From: Trichostrongylus colubriformis
Taxonomy: Eukaryota > Nematoda > Chromadorea > Rhabditida > Trichostrongylidae
Direction of reading: 5' to 3'
Length of the DNA stretch: 64,000 bases
Assembly: GCA_963978905.1 (NCBI GenBank)
Contig: OZ022258.1
Coordinates: 42,268,591 to 42,332,590, forward strand
Both the position numbers and the translations under genes were made by a program. Below the pieces are notes generated by a model. It made no database searches, was not told where the DNA came from, and saw nothing but the letters and a program-made list of their open reading frames with translations. Below are positions 1-11,800 of the stretch, one piece after another; the first letter of the stretch is position 1, and the number at the start of each line of letters is the position of its first letter.

Positions 1-19
1 ATAAAGCAGAAGTTTGGTG

Positions 20-56
20 TGTTTGTTTGTCTGTGTGTGTGTGTGTCTGTCTGTCC
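20..56. repeat. TG/TC-rich microsatellite
   Basis: A run of TGTTTG and TGTG/TGTC units preceded by AGAAGTTTGGTGTGTTTG. The same lead-in followed by a TG run is found again at about 1188-1222, so the microsatellite is part of a larger repeated unit. Confidence 0.8.
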
Positions 57-78
57 GCTCACCGCATAATTTCTATCT

Positions 79-785
79 CGCGTCGCAGCAAAGCTGGGAT
101 CCTGAATTTTTAAGGTAATGTAGGGGTGTTAAGGGGACATCAATGGTGAGGGAACGGAAGTGATAGCAACTGATAAGGGCTGATAAGGAGCCTCGAAAGG
201 CGAATAGCGGGAAATTCATATCTCGCGTCGCAGCAAAGCTGGGATTCTGAATTTTTAAGGTAATGTAGGGGTGTTAAGGGGACATCAATGGTGAGGGAAC
301 GGAAGTGATAGCAACTGATAAGGGCTGATAAGGAGCCTCGAAAGGCGAATAGCGGGAAATTCATATCTCGCGTCGCAGCAAAGCTGGGATCCTGAATTTT
401 CAAGGTAATGTAGGTGTGGTAAGGGGACATTAATGGTGAAGGAACGGAAGTGATAGCAACTGATAAGGGATGATAAGGAGCCTCGAAAGGCGAATGGCGG
501 GAAATTCATATCTCGCGTCGCAGCAAAGCTGGGATACTGAATTTTTAAGGTAATGTAGGGGTGGTAAGGGGACATTAATGGTGAATGAACGGAAGTGATA
601 GCAACTGATAAGGACTGATAAGGAGCCTCGAAAGGCGAATGGCGGGAAATTCATATCTCGCGTCGCAGCAAAGCTGGGATCCTGAATTTTTAAGGTAATG
701 TAGGGGTGGTAAGGGGATATCAATGGTGAGGGAACGGATGTGATAGCAACTGAAGGGCTGATAAGGAGCCTCGAAAGGCGAATGG
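79..785. repeat. 145-bp tandem satellite, about five copies
   Basis: The motif CGCGTCGCAGCAAAGCTGGG recurs at 79, 224, 369, 514 and 659, so the period is exactly 145 bp. Copies differ by only a few substitutions (for example GATCC/GATTC/GATAC after the motif), and the last copy decays after about 785. Because 145 is one more than a multiple of three, each copy shifts frame, which produces three overlapping 96-97 codon reading frames on the minus strand that are by-products of the repeat and not genes. A TG/TC-rich microsatellite (about 20-56) abuts the array on its left. Confidence 0.95.
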
Positions 786-949
786 CGACGCAGCTGTGTT
801 GTGATGGGCCGGTAAGGAAATTACACCTAGGGATACACCGAGGGTACCCATGTCACTCCCACAGTCCAGCGTCAATCATTACAACCTGTCTGCACCACAT
901 ACACCCCTATCCCATTGTTATATGTCTCAACTGAACTGCTGTCTGGAAA

Positions 950-2430
950 GGTCGGGCATGTTAGAATTGGGTAGATGCTGACCTAAGCGCACAGAGCACA
1001 TAAGAATTAAGCCTAGCTCCGCCCACTGTGAGCGAGGCTTGCGCGGAAACTGCCGGTGTTCAAATTTAAGTCCACGCTCAGGTTCCAAAAATCAGGCAGG
1101 CTAGGAATGGACCTGTAGAGGTCGGGCAAGTTAGGGATGGGTTGGGGTAAGCCAAAATGTACGGAGCACATGAGAGGCAAGCTAAAACCAGAAGTTTGGT
1201 GTGTTTGTGTGTGTGTGTGTGTGCATGTGTCCGTTTTTTGTCACATAATCTACTTTCAACTCAATTGCAACGTGGAGAGGTCGGGCAAGTTGGGGATGGG
1301 TAGGGGTTGACCAAAGTGTGCGGAGCTCATTAAGGACTAAGCCTAGCTCCGCCCACCGTGAGCGGGGCTTGCGCAGAAATGGTTGAAAAAATCGGCTAAA
1401 TCAAGAGTGCCTGTAGGGATCGTGCAAGTTAAGACTTGGTAGGGCCTCATCTCAACTGTACAGAGCATATAAGAACTAAGCCTAGCTCCGCCCACCATGG
1501 GCGGGTCTTGCGCCGAAATCGATGAATAAATGAATTTATGTCCTCGCTCAGGTGTTGGAAATCGGGCAAGTTAGGAAAGAGTCTGTTGAAGTCGCGCATG
1601 TAAGGACTGGAGAGGAACTGACCAAAGTAAAGGGAACACAGATCACAGGGAACGCAAATTAGGCACGGGCTGTGGAGGTCGGGCAGGTTAGTATTGGGTA
1701 GGGACCAAGTGTACGGACCACATAAGTTCTAAGCCTAACTCCGCCCACCACGGGAGGGGCTTGCGCCGAAATCGATGAATAAACGAATTTAGGTCCTCGC
1801 TTAAGTGCGGAAAATCGGGCAAGTTAGGAAAGGGTTGTTGAAGTCGTGCGAGTAAGGACTGGATAGGGACAGACCAAAATGTAGGGAGCACACAAGAAGC
1901 AAATTAGGAACTGGCCTGTAGAGGTAGGGCAAGTTAGGAGAGCGTAGAGGAAAACATAAGTGTACGGAGCACATAAATTCTAAGCCTATCTGTTGAAGTC
2001 GCGCATGTAAGGACTGGGGAGGGACTGACCAAAGTGAAGGGTGCAATAAGCAAATAAGGCACGGGCCTGTGGAGGGCGGGCAGGTTAGGATTGGGTAGGA
2101 GTCATGTGTACGGAGCATATAAGTTTTAAGGTTAGCTCCGCCCACTATGGGCGGGGCCTGCGCCAAAACCGATGGGTACTCAAATTTATAAACCCTCGCT
2201 TGGGTTGCGAAAATCGGGAAGGTCAGGAATGGGACTGCTCAGGTCGTGCGAGTAAGAACTGGATAGGGACAGACCAAAATGTAGGGAGCACACAAGAAGC
2301 AAATTAGGTACGGGTGTGTGGAGGTCGGGCAGGTTAGGATTGGGTAGGAGTCAACCCACCAAATTTATGTACTCTGTACACGTCAACCCCCTGTGTATAG
2401 AGTACATAAGTTCTAAGCCTAGCCTGGCCA
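950..2430. repeat. Degenerate tandem/dispersed repeat field
   Basis: Three modules recur in this order: a GGTCGGGCAAGTTAGG-like segment, a short CGGAGCACATAAG segment, and AAGCCTAGCTCCGCCCAC followed by a GGGCGGGGCTTGCGC-like segment. The last module is seen near 1009, 1339, 1479, 1731 and 2127, with a truncated form near 2414. Spacing is irregular (about 140-330 bp), so it is an old array with deletions. A TG microsatellite sits inside at about 1195-1222. No gene is recognisable; the reading frames here follow the repeat. Confidence 0.8.
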
Positions 2431-2992
2431 TAATTGCAATATTGGTACCACACTCACAAAGTGACTGTTTGTTCTCGGTTACCATTAGGGAGTGGTGTGT
2501 TATTATCAGGTGTATCTCTCGGCAATCAGTTAAGGTCAATGTTTCTTATAGAACTGATACATGCACGTCCTCTCCAAACTTTTAATCCTCAAAAGTCAAC
2601 TACTACGGAGCGTCTCAGCGCTCACGATGAGACACCTCCAACTGCTGCCGCTCCTTTTAGCGTGGCCGCCCCTCTGCGATTGTGCCTTACACACTTGGAT
2701 CAACGATGGGAAGGGGGTCTTCTTACTTGGATTTTTTGACCGTTTCGATCCATCTTCCTTACTTTGGTACTACTAAGTGCTTCAATTCTATTTTTGTGTT
2801 CGGATCGAATCCTGCCTTTCTTTTAAGGGGTTTTGCCTTCAGTGGGGAAGAAGTTACAGATGGGTGTGGTGTCTCTTAGTTTTAACCAAAGCCGATGATC
2901 GTTGGAGATTTGCTCACAATATGTACAAGCCGCATATTATCCGTTCCCTGCTGCTATGTGCGCTCCCTATACACAGGGCCTATTCCTGCTGG
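2431..2992. other. Unannotated stretch
   Basis: Three overlapping plus-strand reading frames of 65-101 codons lie here (2434-2739, 2561-2776, 2682-2879). None shows a recognisable domain, and there is no clear exon structure. I see no RNA gene. Confidence 0.4.
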
Positions 2993-3131
2993 AATGCGCG
3001 CGAAGCGCGCATGCGAAAGTCGGCTCGCCGCGCTAGCGGCGAGCCGAGAGTCGCTCCTCGCTACAAAACAGAAAGCCCTAAAGCCACCCTGCCGGGGCGG
3101 CGAAGCCGCCCCTACGACCGGCGTCAGCCGG
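2993..3131. repeat. Cluster of four GC-rich perfect hairpins
   Basis: Four perfect stem-loops follow one another: 2995-3001/3005-3011 (7 bp, GAA loop), 3021-3030/3037-3046 (10 bp, 6-nt loop), 3094-3101/3105-3112 (8 bp, GAA loop) and 3118-3122/3127-3131 (5 bp, GTCA loop). The GC content stands out strongly from the flanks. The pattern resembles hairpin clusters known from bacterial intergenic DNA and some organelle genomes. I cannot name the element. Confidence 0.85.
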
Positions 3132-6100
3132 CCAACCCGACTGGTCTATTCTGAACGTAGACTGATGAGTTACGTATGAAACTATGTAAGATTCGCCGAA
3201 CTCTAGTTGAAAATGCCGAACACTAAGAATTTTAGCAGCATTTATTTGCTTTTGAAGTCTATCTTCCACACTAGAAACCAGGCTTTAACTTCCGAAAAAT
3301 TATGTTATTGTTTATATTCATTTTCTTTGACATTTCGAGATACAACTAGTATTGAGAGGGTGGGCGAGACTCATAACTTATACTTACTTTCCACTAACTC
3401 CTTTGCTCTAATTTGTACTAATCTGCTCTAGGTTTGTTTTTTTGAGCAAGATGGTATATCACCTCGGTGGTGTTCCAAGTAATCAATTAGTTAATTAAAT
3501 GTCTTACTCAGAAGATCGCGTTCCCTTACATTTCAAGCGGTGGTGTAATAGCTTGCAGATAATCTGCAATATGAAACCAGTCGTGGCCGTTATTTGAAAT
3601 GTGAATAACGAATGGCTTTCGTTATGTTTGGACCCACGCTGTATGTCCGCGTGGTACTCCACGTGCCATTCATGCCCAGGTATCCCGTAATGGTCAACAA
3701 ATTTCCGGATATAGAGAGTGTAACACTTTTTCGCCACAACAACTGAAAAAGATGACAGATAACCCATGACAGAACGTTATTTGATTTGAAATGTGTGCTA
3801 TGGCGGGCGCTGGTGTCTTCCATAGAGATGCGCAAAACGAGAACAAATTTGAATTTCAGTTAGAAAGGGTTACCTGAAGACAATAAGAACCCAGTGAACA
3901 AATCATGCTTTTATCGATGTTCGCCGCGTTCTTCCTGAATGGTTTCGAGACTTCTTCTACAAGACTTCTTTGCCAAGAATGGAGTGTAAGTCAAGCAAAA
4001 TCGTAGAAGAAACACATCTACAAACTGATCAAATTTGGAGAAGTTTAGGCAGTGAGTAAGGCTACTTTACGAGCCGTTGGGTCATGCTAGTTCCTTTCTG
4101 ATACTTTTTTGAACAGCTTGCTCAGCAAATAATCGGGGTGTGGAGACTTCCGAAGTATTCAGCTTTCCAAGGGCACGCTGGGTATAGCTATAGCTGTAGA
4201 GAAGAAAGCTCCGCGTACTACAAATGTGGATTGCTATGAATTAATTCTGAATGAATTCTGTATAGAAAAAGTACCTTGGCATTTCAGGATCTATGAGAAT
4301 CGCAGGGACCCCTTTTCTTTGAAACCGTGACGGCATTTCGTCGATGGCTTTTCTTTTTGTTCCATACCATGCAAAGGCAGAGGTGAAGCTGTGACAACGG
4401 AACCATTTCCCATCACATGTCCAGGGGATTAACTTCCGCATCAGTGCTCAACAAGGTTAACTAAGTCGTTTATCAGCGAACGGCCCTAGATTACCGACAC
4501 TCACTCTGAGGATGAAAACGCCGACCTGTACGCCGGCAACACAGGGAGTCACTGTCATGGCCAAGTTATATACAAGTGCCTTTACGGAAATGACTCTTTT
4601 CATTAGATGAAAGCGGATTGCGTTGGGCGTCTTGAAAGCGTCAGGACTAGTAATGTACCCAATACTATCCGAGCATTTTTCATGGTTGCTCTAATGCTTC
4701 TCGTTCGTCGACCTATTTAGTTTTCCTATCTGCGAAATATATCTAATTGCTATGCAAGTCAGATCGAGGAACTAGATGTCAGCCGAAGACTCTGGACGTT
4801 TATACCTTCCATGATAGCATTTTTCCTGGGAGGAGCTCAAGAGAGCCCATTAGTAAATAATTAACTATTCAGTACAAGGCACTCCCCAACGTGAGTTTCC
4901 TTATGGACAAGCTTTAGCGTTGACGGTAAAGGAGTCGTCCACGGAATTTCCATATTCTGATTCGGGTGTGTACTGTTATGTCAGGATTTCGCGTGGCGAC
5001 AAGCTGGGTGCGACGTAGTATGTGCCAGCTATGCGCGTCGCAGTAGTTGGGTCTTGGAACGATTGCGCGATAATGCTAGGGGCACGATACGCAGTTGACT
5101 TGTAATCGCTTCACGACCCAACAACATGGTGCCTGCAGCTCGTCCGCATCGCTTCGCGCGACATGCCGCGGTGCGATATCCTGACATAAGGGTACACACT
5201 CTTCTAATTCCTATTGCAGTCATACAAGTCGATGCAGTACATACAGAAAAACATGAACAGAACCAAGAAATATTCTTGGCTTCAAAGAAACGAAAGAAAG
5301 GAATAGGAGCAGCCCGTATGAATTCCCGCCAAGCAACATATGAACAGCTGTCGGCCAGAAGAGAGCAGTTCACATTTTCGAACTAATCTTGACTTGCTTT
5401 CCTTACTGCGTCAGTAACCACGGGACCTTCACCTCTTTGCTCTTGGAGCCCTTGCGGCCGAGTTTCTTTGAACGCCCCACCCCGTCCAACGTTACTATGT
5501 ATGAGAAGCTTTATCTCAGCCGGGTTCTCGTTTGGTCACGTAAAACTTTGCACGCGGCTCTTAGCAAGCAAACACAACGTAAATATGTATATGGGTGACG
5601 GAAGAAATTATGTCTCAATGAACTCTTACAAACTGTTGCCTTAGTTGATAAAATCTGTTACCTTTACCTTTTTACCCTATTTTACCATTATCATATCGCC
5701 CTGGTATCTTCGGTAGAGAATCCGCACGAAAGCGATTATGACCAAAACGATCGGAAATAGTTCGGAGACGATTTTTCTCAACTTCAATTTCTCTCTTTAT
5801 CCAATCGTTGCAGACCACATGCTTTCGATGATGTAATCGGTAGTGAACGGTTTAACAGTTCCGCTCCAGTAAATCAAGTCATACGATCAGCAAACAACCG
5901 TCCAAACTTCCCCGATAGCAATCAAATGCTAAACCGGCTAATTTAACCGCTCCGCCTTCGCCACAACGAAGATCCCTTTGGAGATTGTATTGGACATAGT
6001 GTTCATCGGCGGTGTTCCTTCAGTCTGCTGTTGTAGCTGCTGCAGCAATCGTCCTTGCCTTATTACGTGACTCGTCCATGGACCTTGAAACAGGATACAA

Positions 6101-6499
6101 ACGGCTTCAGATTAGTTCAGGGTTGGTTCTTACTCTCTTTTACAATTGATGTGGTCAGCAAAAGCCTGTTGTTCATTTTGACGCGATGACCTTGATGTGT
6201 GAGAAACGGGAACAGCTCGTCCACAGACATTGTGTCTACCTTTCTTACATTTTTGTTATCTGTATGAGGTCCTTTTGTCGTCTCCTACACATTTCTTATC
6301 TTGTAGAGTGTTTGACACACAGAAATGGGACCAGTACCTGCTTTATTCTCATCACAGTAGCTCATGAATGAAGTGCACAGCCGTGGCAAAAGCGTGCAGC
6401 GTTCTGAACGCTATGATTCTCTGATCCTGTTCCGTTGAGGTCTGCGTAGGCATACCCATGCTTCTAGTCCACAAACTCTCTAGTGACCTTGATATTATT
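3132..6499. other. Gene-poor stretch with old repeats
   Basis: No protein or RNA gene is recognised. Reading frames of 61-114 codons are scattered on both strands (for example 3504-3767 minus, 4241-4441 minus, 5029-5373 minus) without a domain I know. Two pieces belong to families described elsewhere: 4985-5175 resembles the GC-rich foldback family (GCGTGGC..., GGGTC...GACCC inverted), and 5511-5600 resembles one arm of the palindromic MITE at 30537-30970. Confidence 0.5.
5511..5600 (+). mobile_element. Solo arm fragment of the palindromic MITE family
   Basis: TTATCTCAGCCGGGTTCTCG, then GTAAAACTTTGCACGCGG, then CAACGTAAATATGTATATGG and GGTGACG matches, with divergence, the right arm of the MITEs at 30537-30970 and 43933-44342. 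The opposite arm is not seen nearby, so this is a truncated or decayed copy. Confidence 0.6.
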
Positions 6500-6891
6500 G
6501 ATTTTTGATAACTGCTGTTTATCGCCGCAGCTCGCGATGCGAAAGTTACTACATGGTTACTACAGTAACATGATAATCAGAAATATCAAAATCAATACTG
6601 AAGCTTTCAGCTTCACGGTTCGATGCCGATACTGGCCAACCGGCTCAACACGTTATACGTGTGAGTGCTGATAAGCCATGGTAAATATACCATTCAAAAG
6701 CTGAGTTAAGGTGAAGGTGGTGTCAGTAGTGTAATGGATTAGCACATATCCCCGAAAAGGATGAAGTGCGGGTTCGAGTCCCATCCGACACCGAAGCTTT
6801 TGCCCATAACTCAGCATCCTTGTAGTAACTTTCGCATCGCGAGCTGCGGCGATAAACAGCAGTTACCAAAAATTAAAAATATCAAAAATCA
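6493..6891 (+). mobile_element. tRNA-like SINE inside 43-bp terminal inverted repeats
   Basis: The element is bounded by an inverted repeat of about 43 bp: AACTGCTGTTTATCGCCGCA... at 6507-6549 and its reverse complement at 6822-6864, extended by AT-rich TTTTTGATA-type sequence on both sides. Inside lies a conserved left part (CAGCTTCACGGTTCGATGCC...), a GCTGAGTTA / TAACTCAGC outer stem and a 73-nt tRNA-like unit (6720-6792). It is the most complete copy of the family in the window. It is likely non-autonomous. Confidence 0.8.
6720..6792 (+). repeat. tRNA-like cloverleaf (SINE head), copy A
   Basis: The unit folds as a cloverleaf: a 7-bp acceptor stem GTGTCAG/CCGACAC with one mismatch, a D arm GTGT...GCAC containing AATGGATTAGC, a 5-bp anticodon stem TATCC/GGATG with loop CCGAAAA, and a T arm with GGTTCGAGTCCC, which also provides a B box. 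Loop position 33 is C where real tRNAs have U, and several diverged copies exist in the same flanking context, so I call it a SINE head and not a working tRNA gene. The D-loop wording is closest to tRNA-Arg types; this is an impression. Confidence 0.75.
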
Positions 6892-6897
6892 TTACTA

Positions 6898-7115
6898 AAG
6901 CTTTCAGCTTCACGGTTCGATGCCGATATTGGCCAACCGGCTCAACACGTTATATGTGTGAGTGCTGATAAGCTGTGGTAGATATACCATTCAGAAGCTG
7001 AGTTAAGGTGAAAGGGGTGTCGGTAGTGTAATGGATTAGCATATATCCCCGGAAAGGATGATGTGCGGGTTTGAATCCCGTCCGACACCGAAGCTTTTGC
7101 CCTCAGCATCCTTGT
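6898..7115 (+). mobile_element. tRNA-like SINE, second copy (left end truncated)
   Basis: The sequence from CAGCTTCACGGTTCGATGCC onward repeats the copy at 6493-6891 with about 90% identity by eye. Its tRNA-like unit is 7017-7089, with a perfect 7-bp acceptor stem GTGTCGG/CCGACAC, a 4-bp D stem, a 5-bp anticodon stem and a 5-bp T stem. It lacks the 43-bp terminal inverted repeats and ends near the CAGCATCCTTGTAGTA segment. It sits immediately behind the first copy in the same orientation. Confidence 0.8.
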
Positions 7116-8677
7116 AGTATCTCTAGTGACCGTCGAAAAGATTTATTCGACCCTCTGAACACGCACACGCAACTGTAGGGACCTCATTACTTATTACTTG
7201 ATCTCTCCCGGGAACATAGAGATGCTCGGCCGCGTTGGTTCATTCTTATTAATAGATACCAGTAATGCTATGTGGTTGGCGTTGTAGAGCCGTCGCAGAT
7301 GAGGCGAGCCGTGTCGATCGTATGAAGGGTAGTGTCAGATGTTGTGTTAACAATTTTCATTTGTCCTTGGCTTTTAAAGTTATTCACCCATCTAGATACC
7401 TCGCTTGCTTTGCTTCTTGCACAGACAAATCACGATAATCTTCGTCGGTAATCGTGCTAAGTAAATCTCATGAGAACGCTGAAGAAACCAAATAAAAATA
7501 TAAAATACTGGCGTTATTCCATCCCTCCTGTAGGATGCCCCTCGCAGATCTTGGTAGCAGATTTGAGTTCCATTCAAGATCTTGGTAGCAGGTTTTTACA
7601 TATATAATGATTAACCTGGGCCAGCCGATGTACAATTCAGTGCTGTTATACTCCCGGACGGGTGTGGTACCAACTGATTGACCCTGTGGCAATGTAGGCT
7701 TGGTTGGCTCAACTGGAGTTGATGCGGGATTTCATCTACCCCCGCCCTCTTTCATGAAAGGGGGAGTGTGCGCCACCTGTCACTACGCTACCTCCGCCCA
7801 GTGAGTTCTTTGGCGGACGGTGTAGTAAAAATGACGCGCACTCCACTCCCATGGTACGAGGATCAAATCCTTTCAAAGCCAGTTCAGGCTCGATAAATTG
7901 ACCGTAGCGGCTCCATCTGTGAGCAGATATGAAGCTCTAATCGCAACAGCAAGGAGTATGCGAACGCCTACTGCAACTGCGAAGGGTGAAGGTATACCCT
8001 CCATAAATGCATTAGAAGCTATCTGCTCATGGATAGAACCACAATGGTCAATCAATCACGACCTATGTGTTTAACAAACGATCGTTCAAAAGGGATGGAG
8101 GACAATATTGGAAGATGCCACAGAATCACGTGCTCCGTCTATATTTGCTTGCAATTGGGGAGAACTGCAATACAAATTGAAGTTAGCCCATCAGTAGCTA
8201 TCATCGTAGGTTTTTAGCAGGAGGGAATTGATATTTCGCCAGGAACCTTCAAAGCCAATGAGCAGGTACACGACGAGTGTGTAGGGGCTCCATCGTGTAC
8301 TCCATGCCTACCAATAACGATAGTCCCTTCTAAATGAATATGTTGACTAAGGCCAATCTCCCCAGTGACTGTCATAGAGGACATGGCTGATCGATGTTCC
8401 AACTCACGGCGTTAAACCTATTTCGCGTCCTCACCTTTTCTTTTCCGCAGACAAATTCTGAGGGCTCGCTTTTCCAGGGACCCCTAACAAGCAGTAGAAT
8501 GTGAATACTGAAACGTGAGAATTGTGTATTAGTAACCTTTACTCTTGAATTTCAAGTTTCTTCATCTTCTCCCGAAGTAGTCCATCGCGAGAAAAACAAA
8601 GCAGGTATCTGTGTAAATAACGGTGAACAATCAATCACCCAGTGTTTTTTTTTTTGAAAACAAAATAAGGAAGTGTT
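7116..8677. other. Unannotated stretch
   Basis: No recognisable gene. Two neighbouring minus-strand frames (7873-8055 and 8214-8402) are open but have no domain I can name and no shared frame. Nothing else of note was seen. Confidence 0.4.
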
Positions 8678-8853
8678 GAGGGTGTAATAAGTCTTGATAC
8701 TTTTCTTAATTTTGATACATTCTAGACTGGTTACATAGAGTTTATGAACTGATTTCGAATTCTCTGAGGGTGTAATAAGTCTTGATACTTTTCTTAATTT
8801 TGATACATTCTAAACTGGTTACATAGAGTTTATGAACTGATTTCGAATTCTCT
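8678..8853. repeat. 88-bp tandem duplication
   Basis: GAGGGTGTAATAAGTCTTGA begins at 8678 and again at 8766. The two 88-bp units are almost identical, differing at TCTAGACTGG/TCTAAACTGG, so the duplication is recent. There is no coding content. Confidence 0.95.
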
Positions 8854-11800
8854 CGAACATGGATAATCGGATAAAATATGAAGAGTTGTAGTACGTAGGT
8901 ATGAAAATAACCCATCTACGCTGTCTGAACACCCTTAATTGTATACAAAAATTTTGCTGCATATTTATATTTACTATATGAATTACGAAAACTTGTCGGA
9001 GCCAGGCGATATTTTTGGCTTTTCCATTCTTCTTCTGAAAACAATAAGTTGTGGGTTAATGGTGGAACATTTCATCCGATAAATTTTAGAACTTAATTTT
9101 TTTTCAAAACTTTAAATCAGTGTTCTAGGACTAGCACACAAGTGATTACCTTACGTCTAGAAGGTCTTCTTCCATGGAGGACGTATACTGTAATACGTGC
9201 GGGCGGGAATCCTCCCTAAGGGCGGCCCAATGAGATCACCCTTTGATGGTCGACCAGGTCAACCATGCCTTCCATTCTTCCGGGGTCTGTGAATTAGAAC
9301 TCAGTCCTGTAGAAGCGCGTACTGTCTTGTACATCGGCTGACCCCTGCAAGTCATGATGTGGGTCAACGCATTCACTTAGCTTTACTATTCTGAATGGAA
9401 CTAGCATGCGCGGCGCATTTCAACAAGGAAAACCGAACCTAACTTCAGTTTCTATCTATGATATTCACGTAAAACCAAAGTAAAAGCCAGGCTTTTATCA
9501 AAAAAAAATTTCTCATGAGGAGATTCCCCGAAGGCTTTGGCTCTGGTTGGTAGGCAAATTTTTCCTTGTTCGATAGTGTCGCTAGGATCCACATTTTCCT
9601 CTTATGAACTGATTGCAGTCCTGAAAACTATGGCTAAGCTCCATAAGATCTCGAGCTTATGTTAGGTGAATTCTGCAGAATCAAAGATTGCAAGACTGCG
9701 GGAAGCAACACACAGTCTCGATCAGTCTAGTCTATATCCAGAGTCCATAACCGCCAAAGTTGTGAAAGCATACAGAAAAAAGAAACCAATCTTAGCTGTT
9801 ACCCTTTTCTCGTGTATGATATGCAGAACAGCTACTACGAAACGGACCATTAGAAGTACCTACGAAAATTTTTCTGGGAAGGCTCTTTAGGCAAGTGCGC
9901 TTTATGGAAGAATTTTTGAAAATCCTACAAGTTTCCTTTTGGGGAGCACACGATTCATATTTTTCAAAAAAAAAACATGGAATGTTTTCAAATTGAGAAC
10001 AACTGGAATGAATTGACCAATATGGAATGCACTACATCACGCTTGTGCTGATGAATGACGCATCGGCACCGTGTGCCACTGCACCATACTTTTTATGTTA
10101 AGTGCACCGTTCAATTGCCCTCGCTTAGAATAATGCTTCTTGTTGCTCATCCTACACCGAGGAGACATTTCTTGAGTTGTAGACACAGGTTCGAACCTTT
10201 GTGCAAGCGGTTGACATTACGATCGCGAATTGAGGCCAAATTCATAAACTGCGCACATGAGAGATGATCACAAGCCGTGTACACACTTTGCGTTCTCGTT
10301 TGAATTATATTCCTTTCAATGATTTCCAGATTCTTTCCAACAATCGCTTTTCTTTTTTATCCATTCGGGACGATTTTCATAGGAACCCTCGTTCAAAAGA
10401 GGATGGCCAGCTTTCTCAGGTTTTCCCCGTAGAAACACTTCGCCAGAAGACTTACATAGGGTTCTATACCTACTTTTTGAGAATGCCGTTTTCGAACAAA
10501 AACATCAACAATTAATTCGTGAACACCTGTCTTTTCAATTTGCTTATGAATCTGTGGCCATAATAATATGTTTCGCTCGAACTATTTCATTCCATCACAA
10601 AACCTGTTCACCTTGAATTATTCAGTTTTTGACGTCCTCTACTGAAGCTTTATATAGGCAAAAATACATTCAATCAATTTAAAATTGCTCTTTGAGTGTT
10701 CACGACATCAAAATGAGGCAAATTTGATACATTCTATCCGTTCAATAAACCCTTCAATAGAGATAATTTCTCGATTTTCTTTTTTTTCTGGATTTTGCGC
10801 ACTGAATTGCGGACTATCTTTATATCGATTCTAGATCCCTAATAATGGAATAAATGAATTGCCTCTAAATATCGGACTGGTTGCGGGAAAGTCATGATTC
10901 TTCATGCATTTGTGGATACTATCGCAATGAGGGGGGCTGGGGAGGTATCCCATTATGGACATCATTTTACCTAAGTCTAGAAGGCAAAAAGAATCTCTTC
11001 TTTCTTTCACTAAGGCCTTCACTAAACAAAAATATGATCCTTGTGCAGGTCAACCCCTTGAACGTTCCCCCGAAATGCTCAGATGTGCAACTTTTTTGAG
11101 ATGCACCCCATTGCGATAGCACTCCTTCGTAATGAACACCAGTGCTGTCAAAGACAGGATGATGCTGAGGGCTATAACCGCGTATAAGATACCTTTTGGT
11201 ACGAATCTGAGTCCCCATAACACTGGGCAACTTCAGAACACCACTCCACCTGACTTCGGCCGTCACATGAAGGTGTTGTTTATTAGGAAATTACACTGCT
11301 ATTCACACGATCTTCAGAAATCCAGCGGTGATGTTTGTCATTTGAGAACGAAAAGTGTTCCTTACTACATCAAAACAAAACTATGGGACGAGAAAAACCG
11401 GCTTGAAGAACTGGTTATAATGACACTCTCATTTGACGCATTAATTAATTGTCCATGGTGTTATCAAAATGTTTACAGTAGACAGATTTCTGGGATCAAT
11501 TCTGTTTGACAAGCAAGCATGTTCTTATTTGAACGCATCGCGTTCCTTTTCATCGATCAGCTGACATCGCTTCGGAAGAGATCGTCGTGCGGGTTTTCAA
11601 GGCTGTCTTTTTTGTAGCGGTTAAACTGGCAACAACCAACCATGCAATGTCATCCTTTATACATTTAGTTCCTAGTGCCTTACAATCGAGCGACCAATTT
11701 TCATTTTTTCCAAGAATTCGTCGAATAGAACGCCCATACTTGTTTTGGGGTTGACCAGATGATAGAAGGCCATTGCTACGATCACGTGTTATTCGCAGAA

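Noticed and set aside
140..723. Three overlapping 96-97 codon minus-strand frames
   Set aside because: They are created by the 145-bp satellite, whose period shifts the frame by one in each copy; there is no independent coding signal.
3161..3183. CTGATGA ... GAAAC resembling a hammerhead core
   Set aside because: The intervening nine bases cannot form a stem II of more than two pairs, and no stem I is found.
6720..7089. Genuine tRNA genes
   Set aside because: C at loop position 33, acceptor mismatch in copy A, and several diverged copies embedded in the same longer repeat argue for SINE heads.
11132..11509. 125-codon plus-strand frame
   Set aside because: No recognisable domain, no splice continuation and unremarkable composition; a chance frame cannot be excluded.
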